Below are positions 9,401 through 15,753 of a DNA stretch of 26,856 bases, piece by piece (the first letter of the stretch is position 1; each line of letters begins with the position of its first letter). Origin of the DNA: Saccharofermentans sp. (GTDB taxonomy: Bacteria; Bacillota_A; Clostridia; Saccharofermentanales; Saccharofermentanaceae); contig JAILHX010000081.1 in the NCBI GenBank assembly GCA_024695565.1, positions 1 to 26,856 of the forward strand, read 5' to 3'. The notes under the pieces are model-generated. The model searched no databases. It saw only the letters and a program-made list of their open reading frames with translations, and was not told the origin of the DNA. Made by a program: the position numbers and the translations under genes.

Positions 9401-9858
9401 GTAATCTGGTTATAGATCTCCTTCTGACGGGCTGTCTCTTTTTCTTCTTCCCTGCGGCGTACTTCCTCATCAATATTTATGACACCGAGGATAAAGTAAT
9501 CGGACTCCTCATCGAGACCGCGGATAAGTCTGATTGCGTGCCAGGTGGGAACGCCATTTATCATAAGGCGGTATTCGATGCTCAGTTTGCTGCCCTTCTG
9601 CATCATGTTCAGAAGGTTATCCTTCTGCATGTCAGTAATAAAGATATGCTGGTCTTCTTCGTAGATTACCTTCTTGCAGTCACGAACAAGATTCTTGAAG
9701 AAATCGTCACCGCCCTGCTCCAAGCTTAAGGAATGGAATTCGGGATCGACCGAATACCAGAAGTACTCATTAGTAACAGCGTTCACATAATAAACGCTGG
9801 AATAGTCGAGCAAGAGTACTTCAGATATCTTTTTAAAAATCTCGTCCTGGCCCGCCAT
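6403..9858 (-). CDS. Multi-sensor GGDEF/EAL c-di-GMP turnover protein
   Basis: I chose ATG 9858 (MAGQDEIFKKI) because GAGGAA lies five bases upstream; this gives 1151 aa with no membrane segment. Order: three PAS-like sensor repeats of about 140 aa (roughly 1-430), GGDEF with intact IGGDEF near residue 508, a PAS_3-type domain (about 620-740), a second GGDEF fold whose signature is degenerate (YRLDGTKF near 801), and an EAL domain with EALLRW near 935. EAL catalytic motifs look complete: NVNLS, LEVTE, DDFGTG near 1053, IKVDR, VEGIE, QGYYYAKP. There is no RxxD inhibition site before the first GGDEF. It probably both makes and degrades c-di-GMP under cytoplasmic signals, with the second GGDEF acting as a regulatory domain. 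The sensor repeats resemble the PAS-like domain of the hybrid kinase in this window. Confidence 0.9.
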   Translation of the reverse strand: MAGQDEIFKKISEVLLLDYSSVYYVNAVTNEYFWYSVDPEFHSLSLEQGGDDFFKNLVRDCKKVIYEEDQHIFITDMQKDNLLNMMQKGSKLSIEYRLMINGVPTWHAIRLIRGLDEESDYFILGVINIDEEVRRREEEKETARQKEIYNQITTSLAGQYDTLYFIDIETSTYVEISSTDDYKKLNVPATGSDFFADSRRSIKKHVHPEDQDAVIKIHYKDAMLKNLKHRNSYSLAYRLVVNGQVKHIRHTEIMSADKKHIIVCIENIDNEVKARLELQESQQRSLTYSQIAESLASHYDLIYYVDAQTSYYIEFATHKLYGELEIQEEGENFFAEAERNVDKIIYPADRDRIKLFVDKDNLITKLEDSRQLNEDYRMVVDGGEPKYTRMKVTWSSDKTHLIICIEDREEFVKQEKEHLQALSIANEVARRDSLTGTRNKTAFVEYENEVQKTVADKNADPFGILVCDLNDLKIINDTQGHKAGDEYIQAACKLICKTFAHSPVFRIGGDEFAVFVKGQDYSNRENLFATFRRQIEENMRIDQGPVVSSGFAEYLPENDTTVEELFEMADSRMYENKKYLKEMKLLRESRPDIEDANIKCITDDRRRLLDTLYKSYEVVSEGTYVYLCDMKYDFSKWSKNAVDTYGLPSEYMYGAGDIWENNIHPDDREAYRKGIADIFSGYTSGHDMQYRAKKADGEYDVCTCRGIVIRDLSGEPDYFVGTIRSHGSQGHIDTLTGFRNQYGFFEDLDGCIKRKAEIVVLLIGISKFSEINEVYGYHFGNRVLQLFARKVFDTIGNKGTCYRLDGTKFAIITNLLMADEITDKYNEFRDYFRESFQVDEKTVLLETNCGALKVDHFDFDSQTVYACMNFAYVESKSRYQGDLVYFYNDLNEENKYRLEKLHEIRASIKHGFKGFYLLYQPVVDAQTEELIGAEALLRWKNDTYGIVPPDQFIPLLESDPLFPELGEWIIKEAVTMAKKLLKNNPEFVMNVNLSYSQLEKPDFVDMVFRILSDMDYPPEHICLEVTERCKLLDMELLKNVIASLMSRGILIALDDFGTGFSSVGIVRELPFDIIKVDRGFVQNIEESEVDRELVEYITGLASLFGAKVCVEGIETEDMIRILKQFRVKSFQGYYYAKPLMPSDILVWKRSK

Positions 9859-10041
9859 AAAAATTCCTCGACACATTTGGGCTTCACTATAAATATAATT
9901 ATATCAAGGTTTTTTAATGGTTTCTTTATTTAATTGTTAAAGAATTGTTATTAGTGCCTTTCAGGCGGGCGGCCGGCAGTCTCATTTTCGGATGGCTCAA
10001 ACAGTGTCCATATAAAACATCCGGCATTTTCCCGTTCAAAC

Positions 10042-10065
10042 TCCCGTTATGTAACGGGAATTTTT
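10042..10065 (+). terminator. Terminator-like hairpin with T-run, plus strand
   Basis: TCCCGTT, loop ATGT, AACGGGA, then A and TTTTT. It has the form of a Rho-independent terminator for plus-strand transcription, although no plus-strand gene precedes it. An inverted repeat upstream (CGGATG...CATCCG, near 9979-10024) makes a short structured RNA ending here possible. Confidence 0.4.
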
Positions 10066-10082
10066 CTGTCTCCGGGCGGAAT

Positions 10083-10256
10083 ATGTTTTTCGATGCGTTA
10101 GGAAACGTATTTTTAAACGTATTTTTGGCCGATTTTGCCCGATATTGCGTTTTGCAATACGTTAGCATACGTATTCAAAAACGCATTTTTAGCCGTTTTT
10201 GCCTGATATTACGTTTTTGAATGCGTTACGGAACGTATTTAAAAACGCATTTTCGA
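10083..10256. repeat. 64-bp tandem repeat, 2.7 copies, each an imperfect long hairpin
   Basis: Copies start at 10083, 10147 and 10211; the third is cut at about 43 bases. Each copy holds a long imperfect inverted repeat around a six-base loop. In the middle copy AATACGT-tagcat-ACGTATT extends outward through GCGTTTT and AAAACGC. Loops differ (taggaa, tagcat, tacgga), while the stem arms keep pairing or G-T wobble. The spacer between hairpins (GCC-N-TTTTGCC-GATATT) is also conserved. There are no unique spacers, so this is not a CRISPR array. Confidence 0.75.
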
Positions 10257-10314
10257 AGTCTTCGAAAACCAAACCTTCCGCAGAGCGGCTGCAGTCTTCA
10301 TCACTCCCCAAAAG

Positions 10315-10417
10315 CATGGCAAAAAGTATGGCCTAAGCCATACTTTTTACCACAGAAATCAGCTCATTACCCCGAAAACTATGGCAAAACATATGGCCTG
10401 AGCCATAGTTTTTACCA
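10315..10417. repeat. Pair of 38-bp direct repeats forming terminator-like hairpins
   Basis: Copies lie at 10315-10352 and 10380-10417, 65 bases apart. The first contains a perfect 12-bp stem, AAAAAGTATGGC/GCCATACTTTTT, with loop CTAA, at 10321-10348; the A-run and T-run would let it work as a terminator in both directions. The second forms either a short TATGGC/GCCATA stem or a longer 11-bp stem (10375-10385 with 10402-10412). Confidence 0.65.
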
Positions 10418-10452
10418 TACTTTTTCCGCGGCCGTCCGGGCACGCTTCGTCG

Positions 10453-10540
10453 ATAAACCCCGGCGCCCCGGCACACCAGCCAATAAACCCCGGCCGCCCT
10501 GGCACACCCGTAAAACCCCTGCTTCCCTTACACGCCCCCA
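10453..10540. repeat. Degenerate GC-rich repeat of about 30 bp, three copies
   Basis: Units begin at 10453, 10483 and 10512 with the pattern (AT)AAACCCC-GC-rich-GGCACAC. The first two are close copies and the third is diverged. Composition is much more GC- and C-rich than the flanking hairpin arrays. No frame across it looks coding. Confidence 0.5.
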
Positions 10541-10541
10541 A

Positions 10542-10570
10542 CAAAAATAGGCTGTCCCGAAGGACAGCCT
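10542..10570 (-). terminator. Rho-independent terminator of the 476-aa sigma gene
   Basis: Read on the minus strand: AGGCTGTCC, loop TTCG, GGACAGCCT, then ATTTTTGT. It has a nine-base perfect stem, a stable tetraloop and a T-run, and begins 20 bases after the sigma gene stop. Confidence 0.85.
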
Positions 10571-10589
10571 GTCAGTATTGAATTATTTA

Positions 10590-12020
10590 TCAGGTATTTT
10601 CAGATAACCAGAAGTCGCAATAGTAGCTTCCTTCGTACTCGCTCTCTCGATAGCAGATGATATAGTCCTGATCGTCTTCACATGTGATCCAGTATCCGGC
10701 ATCATATCCGCCGCTTAAATCGTATTCTTCAATCTCAAGCGCGCCGTCTCCATAGTATTCAACAAAGGCATCTACGATCTCCTGAACCTTTTCGGGATCG
10801 TGTATCCTGAACTGCATTGTAAATTCAATATGGTTAGTGAATGAGTAGCCTGTAGCACTAAAGCTAGATACATGATCAAGTTTCTCATCAGGCAGGATTC
10901 CGTCATAGCACATGAACAGGCCTTCACCGTCGCTGTCAGGATCACAATCAGCCGGATACTCAAGTTCTTTGCCGAAGTTAGGAAGGTTCTTGATCTCGTA
11001 TCCGTGCGAGATAACACGGTAATGATCATAAACTCCTATGATCTCTTCGGCTGACAGATCCTCAATAATATAGTAATGATCTTCGCCTTCGTAGCCGCCA
11101 TTCTCATAGAACTCACGTCCATATGTCTCTCTGGTGGTTTCTTCAATCGTGTGATCTATAGCATCATCTGTCGGATTCAGTTCAGTGTCCTGAACCGCAA
11201 TGCTTGCATCTGCCTGAGGCCTTGCGCTTGCTGCCTTTGTAATGAGAACAATGACGCCTGCTGTTGCTGCCACTGTAACTAAACCTGCTGCCGCAATACT
11301 GCCAATAACAATTTTATTAATCATAATTCCTGTCCCTTTCTTTGCTGCTTGAATAGCGGTGTTTGTTCCGGCTCCCTTGACCGGAACCTTAGCTGATGCG
11401 GACAGATTTATGAGTGATGCAGGCATTGCCTTGAAAGGCACCTGCTCGGCTTCTTTGATAAACAGTTTGCTTAGGAATGGCAACGCCATGCTAAACAACT
11501 TTGTATTGTTATCTTTTTCATATTTCTCGACCTCCTTCTTGATCTTTTTCTTCGCAAAGTTAAGGCGCCACAGAACCGTTCCCTGAGGGATTCCCAGTGC
11601 GTCTGCGATCTCTCTGGTAGTCATCTCATCGAAGTAGAAGAGTATCAATGTAGCTCTTACTTCCTGAGACAATGCCTCATCAATGATCCGCATTACGATA
11701 GCACGGGCATCTGCCGATTCAACTATGGAATCGGGCAGGAAATCCTCGGGCACAGCTTCCTGACTGTCAAAGAACTCTTCATCCATGTTGTCTGTTTTCG
11801 CGAGCTTGATGCGATCGAGACACTTGTTGGCGGCGATCTTCTTAAGCCACGGCAGAACCTTGTCCTTATCCTTCAGTGAATCGTAGGATTCGATCAGGGT
11901 TACAAACGTGTCCTGAACTACGTCTTCTGCGTCTGCTTCATTCTTAAGAAGCGCGAAAGCGGTCCAATACACGGCGCGGTAGGCTTCGTTATAGATCTTT
12001 TCAAGTTCTTTGTCTGTCAC
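10590..12020 (-). CDS. Membrane-tethered sigma-70 family (ECF-like) sigma factor with extracellular domain
   Basis: The start is GTG 12020 (VTDKELEKIYNEAY), chosen because GAAAGGAG lies ten bases upstream; 476 aa. Region 2 is at about residues 5-75 (ALLKNEADAEDVVQDTFVTL, then LPWLKKIAANKCLDRIK). Region 4 is at about 110-175 (FYFDEMTTREIADALGIPQGTVLWRLNFAKKKI). A linker of about 60 aa leads to one membrane segment (about 237-262, GSIAAAGLVTVAATAGVIVLI), then an acidic, Tyr-rich extracellular domain of about 210 aa to the end. The tail is not recognisably the one on the sigma factors at the right of the window. No separate anti-sigma gene is adjacent, so the protein may be held at the membrane and sense by itself. 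How region 2/4 would be released is unknown. It is followed by a strong terminator. Confidence 0.85.
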   Translation of the reverse strand: MTDKELEKIYNEAYRAVYWTAFALLKNEADAEDVVQDTFVTLIESYDSLKDKDKVLPWLKKIAANKCLDRIKLAKTDNMDEEFFDSQEAVPEDFLPDSIVESADARAIVMRIIDEALSQEVRATLILFYFDEMTTREIADALGIPQGTVLWRLNFAKKKIKKEVEKYEKDNNTKLFSMALPFLSKLFIKEAEQVPFKAMPASLINLSASAKVPVKGAGTNTAIQAAKKGTGIMINKIVIGSIAAAGLVTVAATAGVIVLITKAASARPQADASIAVQDTELNPTDDAIDHTIEETTRETYGREFYENGGYEGEDHYYIIEDLSAEEIIGVYDHYRVISHGYEIKNLPNFGKELEYPADCDPDSDGEGLFMCYDGILPDEKLDHVSSFSATGYSFTNHIEFTMQFRIHDPEKVQEIVDAFVEYYGDGALEIEEYDLSGGYDAGYWITCEDDQDYIICYRESEYEGSYYCDFWLSENT

Positions 12021-12144
12021 TTGACTTTGCTCCTTTCTATCCGCATCTACTCTATAGACGAACAAGCGATGCGAATTATTGGGTGGTTTCAAGAAATTTT
12101 TTCGAGATTTTTATATTACCATTCGAAAAGTACTTCGCGCCCCA

Positions 12145-12786
12145 TTATTTTAGGCTTTCAACAAGTCTTACTGTGGCGGCAGCGAAAAGCGGTATATACA
12201 TAAATAAAAGATTAAGTCTCTGCCATAGCCCTTCGTTCGCGATGAAGCTCTTTGAGAACTCGGGCTTGTCGGACATAACGAACAGGACAAACGTTATCAG
12301 GGCAAAAATAAAGCTGATTATGGACGTCACTCCGAGGAAAATCTCGCCGTTTTTAAATGACATGACAGCTAACAGGACCGGGACGAACAAAAAGAGCATA
12401 AAGCCCGTAACAGAGCCTATTCCGTGTATTTTAGAGGCCGTTGTAACAATGTTACGGTCCTTATTTACGCTGAAAAAACAGGTCAAAATGCAGGCCCCGA
12501 CCGCGAAGACCGCGATGAACACCATGGCCGTGACGGCGAGCCCCAGTGATACCTCACGATAGTACAAAAAGAAGGCAGGAAGTGCTGCCAGGAACAGGAT
12601 GCCTTCGATAAGCATCCAGATATTAAAGGGGATCCTCACCGGGCTCTCGGGATTACCCAGGGCGCTGATTGAATCCTTCATTCTGCTGTAGCCGCGATAA
12701 CCAAATGGCAGCACGACGGAGACTAAGAGGTCTCCGGTCATCGCGATCAGCATCGCTATCCAGGTAAGTGCAAACAGTTTATCCAT
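12145..12786 (-). CDS. DUF998 family membrane protein
   Basis: A 213-aa protein starting at ATG 12786, overlapping the end of the aldolase gene by eight bases. About six hydrophobic segments. The loop after the first segment (GYSRMKDSISALGNPESPVRIPFN) carries the DUF998 pattern S-x-LG-x-x-x-SP followed by an FN. DUF998 proteins have no established biochemical role. It is the last gene of the minus-strand operon; 124 bases separate it from the sigma gene downstream. A link to the salvage genes is suggested only by the overlap. Confidence 0.75.
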   Translation of the reverse strand: MDKLFALTWIAMLIAMTGDLLVSVVLPFGYRGYSRMKDSISALGNPESPVRIPFNIWMLIEGILFLAALPAFFLYYREVSLGLAVTAMVFIAVFAVGACILTCFFSVNKDRNIVTTASKIHGIGSVTGFMLFLFVPVLLAVMSFKNGEIFLGVTSIISFIFALITFVLFVMSDKPEFSKSFIANEGLWQRLNLLFMYIPLFAAATVRLVESLK

Positions 12787-13432
12787 TCTCAAGCCTTCTG
12801 CGGATGTCTTCTAACCCCTGAACCTGTTCTGCGGTAAGCTTCGGGTAGCCACCGGGAATCAGGGTCTCCATCAGAGTTACCTGAGCAAAGAACTCTACTG
12901 ATTCCATGCGCATGTATGCCTGCATGAGATCTTTGCCCCATGTAAGAGGCCCATGATGGGCAAGAAGCACTGCGTTATAGTCTTTGCAGTAAGGCGCTAT
13001 GGAATCCGGCACTTCTTCGGTTCCGGGCATGGCGAACGGTGCGCAGGGAACTTTGCCCACACCCATTAAAGTTTCAGTCAGGAACTCGCCGTCCAGAGCC
13101 TTCTCTGCAGCCGCAGCACATGTAGCATACGGCGAATGAGCGTGAACGACGCCTCCGACTTCAGGGTTCTCACGATAAACGCGAAGATGCATCTTTATCT
13201 CACTCGAAGGCTTGGCACTGCCCTCCAGAATCTTGCCTGAGAGCGAGAGCTTTACAAGCATATCTTCGGTCATGAAGCCTTTGCTGACACCCGTGGGTGT
13301 TGCCCAGATCTCGTCACTACTGACCCTGCAGCTAATGTTGCCGTCGTTCGAAGCGACAAAGCCCTTGTTATAGAGCCTTCTTCCGACTTCGAGGATCAAT
13401 TCTTTTGCTTCTTTGTCTGTAGGATAATTCAT
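12779..13432 (-). CDS. Class II aldolase/adducin family protein (fuculose-phosphate aldolase or MtnB type)
   Basis: A 217-aa cytoplasmic enzyme, normal for the family. SNDGNISCR is the phosphate-binding Asn-Gly-Asn-Ile-Ser loop. Zinc ligands are the two His of VVHAHSPYA and the His of LLAHHGPLTWG, and the catalytic Glu is in KPSSEIKMH. It starts three bases after the mtnA stop with its own GAGGT site. Two readings fit. It may be an aldolase cleaving methylthioribulose- or 5-deoxyribulose-1-phosphate to DHAP and an aldehyde (the DHAP shunt known in Rhodospirillum and some E. coli). It may instead be an MtnB-type dehydratase of the methionine salvage pathway. The adjacent isomerase makes either substrate. 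No mtnC, mtnD or mtnK gene is present in the window, which slightly favours the aldolase. Confidence 0.85.
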   Translation of the reverse strand: MNYPTDKEAKELILEVGRRLYNKGFVASNDGNISCRVSSDEIWATPTGVSKGFMTEDMLVKLSLSGKILEGSAKPSSEIKMHLRVYRENPEVGGVVHAHSPYATCAAAAEKALDGEFLTETLMGVGKVPCAPFAMPGTEEVPDSIAPYCKDYNAVLLAHHGPLTWGKDLMQAYMRMESVEFFAQVTLMETLIPGGYPKLTAEQVQGLEDIRRRLENG

Positions 13433-13435
13433 CTC

Positions 13436-14536
13436 TTACCTCGCGATCAGCAAGTTCTTGCCATAGGGCTCATACGCGATGCCCTTTTCAGTGATTATTC
13501 CCGTTACCAGCTCGTGACTTGTAACGTCAAAAGCAGGATTAAAGATATCTATTCCATCAGGTGCCATGCGCTCCTTATACCAGAGGTCAGACACCTCCGA
13601 AGGATCGCGCATCTCGATCGGAATCTCATCACCTGTAGGAGTATCAAGATCGACCGTGCTGCTTGGCGCGCAGACATAGAAAGGAATACCATAGTGCTTT
13701 GCCAGGATCGCAACACCTGATGTGCCGATCTTGTTGGCAACATCGCCATTGGCTGCCACACGGTCAGTGCCGACAAAGATCAGGTCTATCTTTCTCTGCT
13801 TCATCAGAGCCGATGCCATGTTGTCGCACTGAAGCGTTGTGGTCACGCCTGCCTGTGATAACTCGAATGCGGTAAGCCTTGCGCCCTGCAGAAGGGGCCT
13901 CGTCTCGTCGCAGTAAACATGGATATCAGTTCCTGCCCAGCCGTGTTCCAATGCGGTATAAACAGGTGCCAGTGCGGTTCCGTACTTAGCGGTCGCAAGC
14001 GTTCCGGCATTGCAGTGAGTCAGGATACCCAGAGGCTTGCCCTCTTTCTTAAGTGCCTTCATCAGACCGAATCCCAATTCACCGATATTGCGGCTTATCT
14101 CTATGTCTTCTTCCTGTATTGCCAAAGCTTCTGCAAAGAGTTTTTCCTTGATCGCATTAACCGGCAGATCTTTTGAATCAGCTGCAGTCTTATCCATGCG
14201 GCTTAATGCCCAGAACAGATTTACTGCAGTAGGTCTGCTTGATGCCAGATAGTCTTTTATAGCGGCAAATTCAGAATAGAAGCTGTCAAAATCTTCAGTG
14301 GCAATCCTACTAGCAAGCACCGCGAGCCCTAATGCCGCGCACACTCCGATAGCAGGCGCGCCTCTGACTCTGAGCTTCTTTATCGCTTCCCAGATCTCTT
14401 CCTTCGTTCGGAGCGTGATTCTCTCAATCTTGCCCGGGAGCAGAGTCTGGTCGATGATATCTATTGCGTCACGTTCGGGAGTCAGCTTAACTGTTATGAC
14501 CTTCTCGAAGAATTCTTCAATCCTGCCAGAGCTCAT
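13436..14536 (-). CDS. mtnA: S-methyl-5-thioribose-1-phosphate isomerase
   Basis: A 366-aa protein, typical length. Diagnostic motifs: VRGAPAIGVCAALG near residue 74, the catalytic Cys in THCNAGTLATAKYGTALAP, the catalytic Asp in FVGTDRVAANGDVANKIGT, and the C-terminal YVCAPSSTVDLDTPTGDEI. It converts 5-methylthioribose-1-phosphate to the ribulose form and also accepts 5-deoxyribose-1-phosphate in organisms with the DHAP shunt. It starts by an ATGA overlap with the PurA-like gene and has a GGGAGG site. The following aldolase would use its product. eIF2B-type relatives and ribose-1,5-bisphosphate isomerases share the fold, but the motifs fit MtnA better. Confidence 0.92.
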   Translation of the reverse strand: MSSGRIEEFFEKVITVKLTPERDAIDIIDQTLLPGKIERITLRTKEEIWEAIKKLRVRGAPAIGVCAALGLAVLASRIATEDFDSFYSEFAAIKDYLASSRPTAVNLFWALSRMDKTAADSKDLPVNAIKEKLFAEALAIQEEDIEISRNIGELGFGLMKALKKEGKPLGILTHCNAGTLATAKYGTALAPVYTALEHGWAGTDIHVYCDETRPLLQGARLTAFELSQAGVTTTLQCDNMASALMKQRKIDLIFVGTDRVAANGDVANKIGTSGVAILAKHYGIPFYVCAPSSTVDLDTPTGDEIPIEMRDPSEVSDLWYKERMAPDGIDIFNPAFDVTSHELVTGIITEKGIAYEPYGKNLLIAR

Positions 14537-15753
14537 TTGTCGTCCTCCCTGATATCTATTCTTCTTATATCTTCTGCAAAGTGAGATTCAGATACAAGCA
14601 CTTTTTTGTAAAGTCCGCTGCTGTTGATCCTGCAGATCCAATCGTTCAGCGCGAATTCACCATCCTTTGTAAGCACCTGTCCTTTTGTCTCATCGACATG
14701 AGTAAACAATATTGTTGGTGCAAAGGCGGACTTTGCCGAATCCTTTATAACATACTCGTTAAACTCATCAGGGCTTCCGTGAGACGCGAATCTTAAAGTG
14801 CCCTGCCATTCGTTATGGACATTTGTCGCGTCTTCGAAAACCATATCTTCCCTAGAAATCACATCTTCGTAAGGAAGCCTTCCCGCGCCGTGCTTCGTGA
14901 CATAAGTCCTGGTAACGTAAATGGCTTCTGCTTCACCTTCGATGCCGACGCGCTCAAGGATCGCATCCGGATTGGTAAGCCCCGTCCTCGACGACGTGAG
15001 GTTAGGCGCAAACGCTTCGTTCTCTTCGTCGAGTATAAGTCCCTGCGCGCCCTCGAAAATTATATCGTCATAAGACTTCATTATGCCTTCATCTGCGATC
15101 TCGATAAGTTCGCTGTTGCGGCACATCTGCTCGCAGTAGTTATAAAGGACATTTTGGTCAGTGATCAGATCGCCGAACTCCCCCATTGAGCTTGAGCTCA
15201 GATCCAGCGCTTCAAGGCGCTTTGGGAGATATTCTTCACGGATATAGATCAACTTCTTATAGAACGCTTCTGCTCCGCCCGATACTATGTCATAGGGAGT
15301 TATCTTGAAGTCAGTCAGAAGCGATCTTCTCTTCGCCTCATCGATTCCCATGCCACAGCTGCCGTGACGGTCTTTACCGCGGCGGGTCTCTAGTGACATG
15401 TTGATAAGGATGTCATCGATATAAGTGAGCGGACAATCGGGAACGGATAAGATCTTCGGGAGCTTAACACCCAGACTTAAGAACTCATTTCTCTCATCTG
15501 AGAGTTTATAGAGGTCCGGCATGAATGTCGGAGCCCATAAAGTATCGGCACCTCTAAACGATCCCGATGAGATCTCCCTGAAGATAAACCGCTTGCCAAA
15601 GGCTTCCACGGTGTGCCCCGCCTGCGCACCGCCGTTATGGCGGACGACGATGCAGGAGTGATCCTTTTCGCGCGCGAGCATGGCAAGATAATCCGTGGCA
15701 AGACCTTTGCCCTCGTCACCGAAGTTCTTACCTATTACGGCTCTGATACTCAC
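14533..15753 (-). CDS. Adenylosuccinate synthetase-like (PurA superfamily) enzyme, divergent
   Basis: The start is GTG 15753 (VSIRAVIGKNFGDEGKG), overlapping the previous stop as GTGA; 406 aa, slightly shorter than PurA (about 430). Kept features: the GTP loop GDEGKG near residue 11; HNGGAQAGHTV (PurA: GGNNAGHT); FEGAQGLILDEENE (PurA: FEGAQG.LLD); NLTSSRTG (PurA: VTSSNT); YVTKHGAGRLPYED (PurA: TTRVGEGPFPTE). Changed: the GTTGRGIGPAYEDK region is HGSCGMGIDEAKRR, and the aspartate-binding loop TTGRPRRCG is replaced by QGTLRFASHG. It therefore probably activates a carbonyl with GTP as PurA does, but the base and amino donor may differ. Its place between vWA genes and mtnA argues against housekeeping purine synthesis. 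Confidence 0.75.
   Translation of the reverse strand: MSIRAVIGKNFGDEGKGLATDYLAMLAREKDHSCIVVRHNGGAQAGHTVEAFGKRFIFREISSGSFRGADTLWAPTFMPDLYKLSDERNEFLSLGVKLPKILSVPDCPLTYIDDILINMSLETRRGKDRHGSCGMGIDEAKRRSLLTDFKITPYDIVSGGAEAFYKKLIYIREEYLPKRLEALDLSSSSMGEFGDLITDQNVLYNYCEQMCRNSELIEIADEGIMKSYDDIIFEGAQGLILDEENEAFAPNLTSSRTGLTNPDAILERVGIEGEAEAIYVTRTYVTKHGAGRLPYEDVISREDMVFEDATNVHNEWQGTLRFASHGSPDEFNEYVIKDSAKSAFAPTILFTHVDETKGQVLTKDGEFALNDWICRINSSGLYKKVLVSESHFAEDIRRIDIREDDK

Larger units (their letters stand above)
9859..10589. other. Gene-poor stretch rich in hairpins and repeats
   Basis: About 730 bases with no convincing gene. From left: the AT-rich upstream region of the GGDEF/EAL gene; a terminator-like stem at 10042-10065; a 64-bp tandem hairpin array at 10083-10256; a pair of 38-bp hairpin repeats at 10315-10417; GC-rich degenerate 30-bp repeats at 10453-10540; and the terminator of the sigma gene at 10542-10570. 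Open frames crossing it have low-quality composition and no ribosome binding sites. Confidence 0.7.

Noticed and set aside
9079..9729. 216-codon open frame on the plus strand inside the GGDEF/EAL gene
   Set aside because: The opposite strand encodes recognisable sensor repeats throughout; this frame shows no domain or start signal.
10083..10256. CRISPR array
   Set aside because: Repeats are contiguous 64-bp units with conserved inner sequence and no unique spacers, and no cas genes are near.
12051..12090. ECF-type promoter like those at 18626 and 25697 before the 476-aa sigma gene
   Set aside because: The minus strand has CGTCTATAGA and a GAAACC, but 24 bases separate them instead of 16-18, and no GAAC stands at the right place.
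12779..13432. Definite assignment as fucA or mtnB
   Set aside because: Zinc ligands and catalytic Glu are common to both groups; context alone does not settle which reaction is catalysed.
14533..15753. Housekeeping purA
   Set aside because: The aspartate- and IMP-binding loops are replaced and the gene sits inside a vWA/mtnA operon; the symbol purA would overstate the evidence.
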